Shown: positions 50,996 to 61,304 of the stretch, piece after piece
Layout: each line of letters starts with the position of its first letter
Position numbering within the stretch: the stretch's first letter is position 1
DNA from: Luzula sylvatica
Lineage: Eukaryota; Streptophyta; Magnoliopsida; Poales; Juncaceae
Length of the DNA: 64,000 nt
Direction of reading: 5' to 3'
NCBI GenBank assembly: GCA_946800325.1
Contig: OX326958.1
Span: 32,037,314-32,101,313, forward strand
The notes under the pieces: model-generated
What the model saw: the letters and a program-made list of their open reading frames with translations, nothing else
What the model was told of the DNA's origin: nothing
The model's database searches: none
Translations under genes and position numbers: made by a program

Positions 50996-51616
50996 ACGTG
51001 TTTTGAGATCATTTGTATCGTATCTTTTGAGTACATAACTTTTCACCAAATTTCACAAACACTAAGAAAGTCTGTTTTCCGATTCAAAACAAGATTTTAA
51101 CGCTTTGAGGAGCTCAAATAACGTGTTTTGAGATCATTTGTATCGTATCTTTTACTACATAACTTTTCACCAAATTTCACAAACACTAAGAAAGTTTGTT
51201 TTTCGATACAAAACAAGATTTTAACGCTTTGTGGAGTTCAAATAACGTGTTTTGAGATCATTTGTATCGTATCTTTTACTACATAAATTTTCGCCAAATT
51301 TCACAAACACTAAGAAAGTTTGTTTTTCGATTCAAAACAAGATTTTAGCGCTTTGTGGAGTTCAAATAACGTGTTTTTAGATCATTTGTATCGTATCTTT
51401 TACTACATAACTTTTCACCAAATTTCACATACACTAAGAAAGTTTGTTTTTCGATTCAAAACAAGATTTTAACGCTTTGTGGAGTTCAAATAACGTGTTC
51501 TGAGATCATTTGTATCGTATCTTTTACTACATAACTTTTCACCAAATTTCACAAATACTAAGAAAGTTTGTTTTTCGATTCAAAACAAGATTTTAACGCT
51601 TTGTGGAGTTCAAATA
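50996..51616 (+). repeat. HOR B start crossing back to HOR A
   Basis: Five monomers: GAGTAC, CGATAC, TTTTCGCC with AGCGCT, CACATAC, and GTTCTGAG with CACAAATAC. The first three are of the B type, the last two of the A type, and the 123-bp A monomer follows at 51,617. It matches 44,417-45,037 at an offset of 6,579 bp, except that the left copy lacks the CGCC change. Confidence 0.9.
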
Positions 51617-52856
51617 ACGTGTTTTAGATCATTTGTATCGTATCTTTTACTACATAACTTTTCACCAAATTTCACAAACACTAAGAAAGTTTGTTTTTCG
51701 ATTCAAAACAAGATTTTTGCGCTTTGTGGAGTTCAAATAACTTGTTTTGAGATCATTTGTATCGTATCTTTTACTACATAACTTTTCACCAAATTTCACA
51801 AACACTAAGAAAGTTTGTTTTTCGATTCAAAACAAGATTTTAAAGCTTTGTGGAGTTCAAATAACGTGTTGTGAGATCATTTGTATCGTATCTTTTACTA
51901 CATAACTTTTCACCAAATTTCACAAACACTAAGAAAGTTTGTTTTTCGATACAAAACAAGATTTTAACGCTTTGTGGAGTTCAAATAACGTGTTTTGAGA
52001 TCATTTGTATCGTATCTTTTACTACATAAATTTTCACCAAATTTCACAAACACTAAGAAAGTTTGTTTTTCGATTCAAAACAAGATTTTAGCGCTTTGTG
52101 GAGTTCAAATAACCGCTTTTTAGATCATTTGTATCGTATCTTTTACTACATAACTTTTCACCAAATTTCACAAACACTAAGAAAGTTTGTTTTTCGATTC
52201 AAAACAAGATTTTTGCGCTTTGTGGAGTTCAAATAACGTGTTTTGAGATCATTTGTATCGTATCTTTTGAGTACATAACTTATCACCAAATTTCACAAAC
52301 ACTAAGAAAGTCTGTTTTCCGATTCAAAACAAGATTTTAACGCTTTGAGGAGCTCAAATAACGTGTTTTGAGATCATTTGTATCGTATCTTTTACTACAT
52401 AACTTTTCACCAAATTTCACAAACACTAAGAAAGTTTGTTTTTCGATACAAAACAAGATTTTAACGCTTTGTGGAGTTCAAATAACGTGTTTTGAGATCA
52501 TTTGTATCGTATCTTTTACTACATAAATTTTCACCAAATTTCACAAACACTAAGAAAGTTTGTTTTTCGATTCAAAACAAGATTTTAGCGCTTTGTGGAG
52601 TTCAAATAACGTGTTTTTAGATCATTTGTATCGTATCTTTTACTACATAACTTTTCACCAAATTTCACATACACTAAGAAAGTTTGTTTTTCGATTCAAA
52701 ACAAGATTTTAACGCTTTGTGGAGTTCAAATAACGTGTTCTGAGATCATTTGTATCGTATCTTTTACTACATAACTTTTCACCAAATTTCACATACACTA
52801 AGAAAGTTTGTTTTTCGATTCAAAACAAGATTTTAACGCTTTGTGGAGTTCAAATA
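51617..52856 (+). repeat. HOR A copy, 1,240 bp, right flank of HOR B
   Basis: A full ten-monomer HOR A unit. Monomer 5, at 52,112, begins ACCGC, as does 45,533, linking this copy to the left flank. Private changes are GTTGTGAG near 51,870 and CTTATCACC near 52,280. The tenth monomer has CACATAC instead of CACAAATAC. Confidence 0.92.
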
Positions 52857-53227
52857 ACGTGTTTTAGATCATTTGTATCCTATCTTTTACTACATAACTT
52901 TTCACCAAATTTCACAAACAATAAGAAAGTTTGTTTTTCGATTCAAAACAAGATTTTTGCGCTTTGTGGAGTTCAAATAACTTGTTTTGAGATCATTTGT
53001 ATCGTATCTTTTACTACATAACTTTTCACCAAATTTCACAAACACTAAGAAAGTTTGTTTTTCGATTCAAAACAAGATTTTAAAGCTTTGTGGAGTTCAA
53101 AAAACGTGTTCTGAGATCATTTGTATCGTATCTTTTACTACATAACTTTTCACCAAATTTCACAAACACTAAGAAAGTTTGTTTTTCGATTCAAAACAAG
53201 ATTTTAACGCTTTGTGGAGTTCAAATA
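52857..53227 (+). repeat. Three linking monomers (A to D)
   Basis: A 123-bp monomer with TATCCTATC and CAATAAG, an ACTTG/AAGCTT monomer, and a GTTCTGAG monomer joined through GAGTTCAAAAAACG. They correspond to the family C positions just before the TATGGTATC block and lead into the D units. Confidence 0.85.
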
Positions 53228-56206
53228 ACGTGTTCTGAGATCATTTGTATGGTATCTTTTACTACATAAATTTTCACCAAATTTCACAAACACTAAGAAA
53301 GTTTGTTTTTCGATTCAAAACAAGATTTTAGCGCTTTGTGGAGTTCAAATAACGTGTTTTTAGATCATTTGTATCGTATCTTTTACTACATAACTTTTCA
53401 CCAAATTTCATATACACTAAGAAAGTTTGTTTTTCGATTCAAAATAAGATTTTAACGCTTTGTGGAGTTCAAATAACGTGTTTTGAGATCATTTGTGTCG
53501 TATCTTTTACTACATAACTTTTCACCAAATTTCACAAACACTAAGAAAGTTTGTTTTTCGATTCAAAACAAGATTTTAACGCTTTGAGGAGTTCAAATAA
53601 CGTGTTTTTAGATCATTTGTATCGTATCTTTTACAACATAACTTTTCACCGAATTTCACAAACACTAAGAAAGTTTGTTTTTCGATTAAAAACAAGATTT
53701 TAACGTTTTGATGATTTCAATTAACGTGTTTTTAGATCATTTGTATCGTATCTTTCACTACATAACTTTTCACCAAATTTCACAAACACTAAGAAAGTTT
53801 GTTTTTCGATTCAAAACAAGATTTTTGCGCTTTGTGGAGTTCAAATAACGTGTTTTGAGATCATTTGTATCGTATCTTTTACTACATAACTTTTCACCAA
53901 ATTTCACAAACACTAAGAAAGTTTGTTTTTCGATTCAAAACAAGATTTTAACGCTTTGTGGAGTTCAAATAACGTGTTCTGAGATCATTTATATCGTATC
54001 TTTTACTACATAACTTTTCACCAAATTTCACAAACACTAAGAAAGTTTGTTTTTCGATTCAAAACAAGATTTTAACGCTTTGAGGAGTTCAAATAACGTG
54101 TTATTAGATCATTTGTATCGTATCTTTTGAGTACATAACTTTTCACCAAATTTCACAAACACTAAGAAAGTCTGTTGTCCGATTCAAAACAAGATTTTAA
54201 CGCTTTGAGGAGCTCAAATAACGTGTTTTGAGATCATTTGTATCGTATCTTTTACTACATAACTTTTCACCAAATTTCACAAACACTAAGAAAGTCTGTT
54301 TTTCGATACAAAACAAGATTTTAACGCTTTGAGGAGTTCAAATAACGTGTTTTGAGATTATTTCTATCGTAACTTTTAACTACATAACTTTTCACCACAT
54401 TTCACAAACACTAAGAAAGTTTGTTTTTCGATTCAAAACAAGATTTTAACGCTTTGTGGAGTTCAAATAACGTGTTTTGAGATCATTTGTGTCGTACCTT
54501 TTACTACATAACTTTTCACCAAATTTCACAAACACTAAGAAAGTTTGTTTTTCGATTGAAAACAAGATTTTAACGCTTTGAGGAGTTCAAATAACGTGTT
54601 TTTAGATCATTTGTATCGTATCTTTTACTACATAACTTTTCACCAAATTTCACAAACACTAAGAAAGTTTGTTTTTCGATTCAAAACAAGATTTTAACGC
54701 TTTGTGGAGTTCAAATAACGTGTTTTGAGATCATTTGTGTCGTACCTTTTACTACATAACTTTTCACCAAATTTCACAAACACTAAGAAAGTTTGTTTTT
54801 CGATTCAAAACAAGATTTTAACGCTTTGAGGAGTTCAAATAACGTGTTTTTAGATCATTTGTATCGTATCTTTTACTACATAACTTTTCACCGAATTTCA
54901 CAAACACTAAGAAAGTTTGTTTTTCGATTCAAAACAAGATTTTAACGCTTTGTGGAGTTCAAATAACGTGTTTTGAGATCATTTGTATCGTATCTTTTAC
55001 TACATAAATTTTCACCAAATTTTACAAACACTAAGAAAGTTTGTTTTTCGATTCAAAACAAGATTTTAGCGCTTTGTGGAGTTCAAATAACGTGTTTTTA
55101 GATCATTTGTATCGTATCTTTTGAGTACATAACTTTTCACCAAATTTCACAAACACTAACAAAGTCTGTTTTCCGATTCAAAACTAGATTTTAACGCTTT
55201 GAGGAGCTCAAATAACGTGTTTTGAGATCATTTGTATCGTATCTTTTACTACATAACTTTTCACCAAATTTCACAAACACTAAGAAAGTCTGTTTTTCGA
55301 TACAAAACAAGATTTTAACGCTTTGAGGAGTTCAAATAACGTGTTTTGAGATTATTTCTATCGTAACTTTTAACTACATAACTTTTCACCACATTTCACA
55401 AACACTAAGAAAGTTTGTTTTTCGATTCAAAACAAGATTTTAACGCTTTGTGGAGTTCAAATAACGTGTTTTGAGATCATTTGTGTCGTACCTTTTACTA
55501 CATAACTTTTCACCAAATTTCACAAACACTAAGAAAGTTTGTTTTTCGATTCAAAACAAGATTTTAACGCTTTGAGGAGTTCAAATAACGTGTTTTTAGA
55601 TCATTTGTTTCGTATCTTTTACTACATAACTTTTCACCAAATTTCACAAACACTAAGAAAGTTTGTTTTTCGATTCAAAACAAGATTTTAACGCTTTGTG
55701 GAGTTCAAATAACGTGTTTTGAGATCATTTGTGTCGTACCTTTTCCTACATAACTTTTCACCAAATTTCACAAACACTAAGAAAGTTTGTTTTTCGATTC
55801 AAAACAAGATTTTAACGCTTTGTGGAGTTCAAATAACGTGTTTTAGATCATTTGTATCGTATCTTTTACTACATAACTTTTCACCAAATTTCACAAACAC
55901 TAAGAAAGTTTGTTTTTCGATTCAAAACAAGATTTTTGCGCTTTGTGGAGGTCAAATAACTTGTTTTGAGATCATTTGTATCGTATCTTTTACTACATAA
56001 CTTTTCACCAAATTTCACAAACACTAAGAAAGTTTGTTTTTCGATTCAAAACAAGATTTTAAAGCTTTGTGGAGTTCAAATAACGTGTTCTGAGATCATT
56101 TGTATCGTATCTTTTACTACATAACTTTTCACCAAATTTCACAAACACTAAGAAAGTTTGTTTTTCAATTCAAAACAAGATTTTAACGCTTTGTGGAGTT
56201 CAAATA
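53228..56206 (+). repeat. Family D unit 1, 24 monomers, 2,979 bp
   Basis: The unit starts at a single TATGGTATC monomer. It proceeds through a CACATAC-derived monomer (CATATAC near 53,409), GTGTCGTATC, Z (near 53.71 kb), GTTATTAG with GTCTGTTGTCCG, GATTATTTC and GTGTCGTACC monomers. The stretch to about 55.12 kb repeats at +2,979 bp. Near 55.12 kb it jumps to a GAGTAC monomer with CTAACAAAG and AAACTAG, then repeats the CGATAC and GATTATTTC run before the 123-bp monomer. Confidence 0.88.
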
Positions 56207-59185
56207 ACGTGTTCTGAGATCATTTGTATGGTATCTTTTACTACATAAATTTTCACCAAATTTCACAAACACTAAGAAAGTTTGTTTTTCGATTCAAAAC
56301 AAGATTTTAGCGCTTTGTGGAGTTCAAATAACGTGTTTTTAGATCATTTGTATCGTATCTTTTACTACATAACTTTTCACCAAATTTCACAAACACTAAG
56401 AAAGTTTGTTTTTCGATTCAAAACAAGATTTTAACGCTTTGTGGAGTTCAAATAACGTGTTTTGAGATCATTTGTGTCGTATCTTTTACTACATAACTTT
56501 TCACCAAATTTCACAAACACTAAGATAGTTTGTTTTTCGATTCAAAACAAGATTTTAACGCTTTGAGGAGTTCAAATAACGTGTTTTTAGATCATTTGTA
56601 TCGTATCTTTTACAACATAACTTTTCACCGAATTTCACAAACACTAAGAAAGTTTGTTTTTCGATTAAAAACAAGATTTTAACGTTTTGATGATTTCAAT
56701 TAACGTGTTTTTAGATCATTTGTATCGTATCTTTTACTACATAACTTTTCACCAAATTTCACAAACACTAAGAAAGTTTGTTTTTCGATTCAAAACAAGA
56801 TTTTTGCGCTTTGTGGAGTTCAAATAACGTGTTTTGAGATCATTTGTATCGTATCTTTTACTACATAACTTTTCACCAAATTTCACAAACACTAAGAAAG
56901 TTTGTTTTTCGATTCAAAACAAGATTTTAACGCTTTGTGGAGTTCAAATAACGTGTTCTGAGATCATTTGTATCGTATCTTTTACTATATAACTTTTCAC
57001 CAAATTTCACAAACACTAAGAAAGTTTGTTTTTCGATTCAAAACAAGATTTTAACGCTTTAAGGAGATCAAATAACGTGTTATTAGATCATTTGTATCGT
57101 ATCTTTTGAGTACATAACTTTTCACCAAATTTCACAAACACTAACAAAGTCTGTTTTCCGATTCAAAACTAGATTTTAACGCTTTGAGGAGCTCAAATAA
57201 CGTGTTTTGAGATCATTTGTATCGTATCTTTTACTACATAACTTTTCACCAAATTTCACAAACACTAAGAAAGTCTGTTTTTCGATACAAAACAAGATTT
57301 TAACGCTTTGAGGAGTTCAAATAACGTGTTTTGAGATTATTTCTATCGTAACTTTTAACTACATAACTTTTCACCACATTTCACAAACACTAAGAAAGTT
57401 TGTTTTTCGATTCAAAACAAGATTTTAACGCTTTGTGGAGTTCAAATAACGTGTTTTGAGATCATTTGTGTCGTACCTTTTACTACATAACTTTTCACCA
57501 AATTTCACAAACACTAAGAAAGTTTGTTTTTCGATTCAAAACAAGATTTGAACGCTTTGAGGAGTTCAAATAACGTGTTTTTAGATCATTTGTATCGTAT
57601 CTTTTACTACATAACTTTTCACCAAATTTCACAAACACTAAGAAAGTTTGTTTTTCGATTCAAAACAAGATTTTAACGCTTTGTGGAGTTCAAATAACGT
57701 GTTTTGAGATCATTTGTGTCCTACCTTTTACTACATAACTTTTCACCAAATTTCACAAACACTAAGAAAGTTTGTTTTTCGATTCAAAACAAGATTTTAA
57801 CGCTTTGAGGAGTTCAAATAACGTGTTTTTAGATCATTTGTATCGTATCTTTTACTACATAACTTTTCACCGAATTTCACAAACACTAAGAAAGTTTGTT
57901 TTTCGATTCAAAACAAGATTTTAACGCTTTGTGGAGTTCAAATAACGTGTTTTGAGATCATTTGTATCGTATCTTTTACTACATAAATTTTCACCAAATT
58001 TCACAAACACTAAGAAAGTTTGTTTTTCGATTCAAAACAAGATTTTAGCGCTTTCTGGAGTTCAAATAACGTGTTTTTAGATCATTTGTATCGTATCTTT
58101 TACTACATAACTTTTCACCAAATTTCACAAACACTAAGAAAGTTTGTTTTTCGATTCAAAACAAGATTTTAACGCTTTGTGGAGCTCAAATAACGTGTTT
58201 TGAGATCATTTGTATCGTATCTTTTGAGTACATAACTTTTCACCAAATTTCACAAACACTAAGAAAGTCTGTTTTCCGATACAAAACAAGATTTTAACGC
58301 TTTGAGGAGTTCAAATAACGTGTTTTGAGATTATTTCTATCGTAACTTTTAACTACATAACTTTTCACCACATTTCACAAACACTAAGAAAGTTTGTTTT
58401 TCGATTCAAAACAAGATTTTAACGCTTTGTGGAGTTCAAATAACGTGTTTTGAGATCATTTGTATCGTACCTTTTACTACATAAATTTTCACCAAATTTC
58501 ACAAACACTAAGAAAGTTTGTTTTTCGATTCAAAATAAGATTTTAGCGCTTTGTGGAGTTCAAATAACGTGTTTTTAGATCATTTGTATCGTATCTTTTA
58601 CTACATAACTTTTCACCAAATTTCACAAACACTAAGAAAGTTTGTTTTTCGATTCAAAACAAGATTTTAACGCTTTGTGGAGTTCAAATAACGTGTTCTG
58701 AGATCATTTGTGTCGTACCTTTTACTACATAACTTTTCACCAAATTTCACAAACACTAAGAAAGTTTGTTTTTCGATTCAAAAAAAGATTTTAACGCTTT
58801 GTGGAGTTCAAATAACGTGTTTTAGATCATTTGTATCGTATCTTTTACTACATAACTTTTCACCAAATTTCACAAACACTAAGAAAGTTTGTTTTTCGAT
58901 TCAAAACAAGATTTTTGCGCTTTGTGGAGGTCAAATAACTTGTTTTGAGATCATTTGTATCGTATCTTTTACTACATAACTTTTCACCAAATTTCACAAA
59001 CACTAAGAAAGTTTGTTTTTCGATTCAAAACAAGATTTTAAAGCTTTGTGGAGTTCAAATAACGTGTTCTGAGATCATTTGTATCGTATCTTTTACTACA
59101 TAACTTTTCACCAAATTTCACAAACACTAAGAAAGTTTGTTTTTCGATTCAAAACAAGATTTTAACGCTTTGTGGAGTTCAAATA
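56207..59185 (+). repeat. Family D unit 2, 24 monomers, 2,979 bp
   Basis: The TATGGTATC monomer recurs at 56,207 and 59,186. Shared rare changes with unit 3 include CTAAGATAGTTTG (near 56,521 and 59,500), TTTACTATATAAC (near 56,985 and 59,964) and CTTTAAGGAG (near 57,057 and 60,036). Shared with unit 1 is GGAGGTCAAATAACTTG (near 55,948 and 58,927). A hybrid monomer with GAGTAC, GTCTGTTTTCCG and CGATAC lies near 58,200-58,315. Confidence 0.9.
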
Positions 59186-61304
59186 ACGTGTTCTGAGATC
59201 ATTTGTATGGTATCTTTTACTACATAAATTTTCACCAAATTTCACAAACACTAAGAAAGTTTGTTTTTCGATTCAAAACAAGATTTTAGCGCTTTGTGGA
59301 GTTCAAATAACGTGTTTTTAGATCATTTGTATCGTATCTTTTACTACATAACTTTTCACCAAATTTCACAAACACTAAGAAAGTTTGTTTTTCGATTCAA
59401 AACAAGATTTTAACGCTTTGTGGAGTTCAAATAACGTGTTTTGAGATCATTTGTGTCGTATCTTTTACTACATAACTTTTCACCAAATTTCACAAACACT
59501 AAGATAGTTTGTTTTTCGATTCAAAACAAGATTTTAACGCTTTGAGGAGTTCAAATAACGTGTTTTTAGATCATTTGTATCGTATCTTTTACAACATAAC
59601 TTTTCACCGAATTTCACAAACACTAAGAAAGTTTGTTTTTCGATTAAAAACAAGATTTTAACGTTTTGATGATTTCAATTAACGTGTTTTTAGATCATTT
59701 GTATCGTATCTTTTACTACATAACTTTTCACCAAATTTCACAAACACTAAGAAAGTTTGTTTTTCGATTCAAAACAAGATTTTTGCGCTTTGTGGAGTTC
59801 AAATAACGTGTTTTGAGATCATTTGTATCGTATCTTTTACTACATAACTTTTCACCAAATTTCACAAACACTAAGAAAGTTTGTTTTTCGATTCAAAACA
59901 AGATTTTAACGCTTTGTGGAGTTCAAATAACGTGTTCTGAGATCATTTGTATCGTATCTTTTACTATATAACTTTTCACCAAATTTCACAAACACTAAGA
60001 AAGTTTGTTTTTCGATTCAAAACAAGATTTTAACGCTTTAAGGAGTTCAAATAACGTGTTATTAGATCATTTGTATCGTATCTTTTGAGTACATAACTTT
60101 TCACCAAATTTCACAAACACTAACAAAGTCTGTTTTCCGATTCAAAACTAGATTTTAACGCTTTGAGGAGCTCAAATAACGTGTTTTGAGATCATTTGTA
60201 TCGTATCTTTTACTACATAACTTTTCACCAAATTTCACAAACACTAAGAAAGTCTGTTTTTCGATACAAAACAAGATTTTAACGCTTTGAGGAGTTCAAA
60301 TAACGTGTTTTGAGATTATTTCTATCGTAACTTTTAACTACATAACTTTTCACCAAATTTCACAAACACTAAGAAAGTCTGTTTTCCGATTCAAAACAAG
60401 ATTTTAACGCTTTGAGGAGCTCAAATAACGTGTTTTGAGATCATTTGTATCGTATCTTTAACTACATAACTTTTCACCAAATTTCACAAACACTAAGAAA
60501 GATTGTTTTTCGATACAAAACAAGATTTTAACGCTTTGTGGAGTTCAAATAACGTGTTTTGAGATCATTTGTATCGTATCTTTTACTACATAAATTTTCA
60601 CCAAATTTCACAAACACTAAGAAAGTTTGTTTTTCGATTCAAAACAAGATTTTAGCGCTTTGTGGAGTTCAAATAACGTGTTTTTAGATCATTTGTATCG
60701 TATCTTTTACTACATAACTTTTCACCAAATTTCACATACACTAAGAAAGTTTGTTTTTCGATTCAAAACAAGATTTTAACGCTTTGTGGAGTTCAAATAA
60801 CGTGTTCTGAGATCATTTGTATCGTATCTTTTACTACATAACTTTTCACCAAATTTCACAAATACTAAGAAAGTTTGTTTTTCGATTCAAAACAAGATTT
60901 TAACGCTTTGTGGAGTTCAAATAACGTGTTTTAGATCATTTGTATCGTATCTTTTACTACATAACTTTTCACCAAATTTCACAAACACTAAGAAAGTTTG
61001 TTTTTCGATTCAAAACAAGATTTTTGCGCTTTGTGGAGTTCAAATAACTTGTTTTGAGATCATTTGTATCGTATCTTTTACTACATAACTTTTCACCAAA
61101 TTTCACAAACACTAAGAAAGTTTGTTTTTCGATTCAAAACAAGATTTTAAAGCTTTGTGGAGTTCAAATAACGTGTTCTGAGATCATTTGTATCGTATCT
61201 TTTACTACATAACTTTTCACCAAATTTCACAAACACTAAGAAAGTTTGTTTTTCGATTCAAAACAAGATTTTAACGCTTTGTGGAGTTCAAATAACGTGT
61301 TCTG
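59186..61304 (+). repeat. Family D unit 3, recombined, 2,119 bp
   Basis: The unit follows unit 2 at +2,979 bp to about 60,354, inside the GATTATTTC monomer. It then switches to GTCTGTTTTCCG with GAGCTC and continues with an HOR A-like run (CGATAC with AAAGATTG, AGCGCT, CACATAC, CACAAATAC, 123-bp, ACTTG, GTTCTGAG). The next TATGGTATC monomer is at 61,305, so the unit is shorter than its predecessors. Confidence 0.88.

Noticed and set aside
55719..56000. 93-codon open frame and its relative at 58,710-58,979 as genes
   Set aside because: They begin TTG and GTG, read through the satellite including a 123-bp monomer that shifts frame, and resemble each other because of the 2,979-bp family D period.
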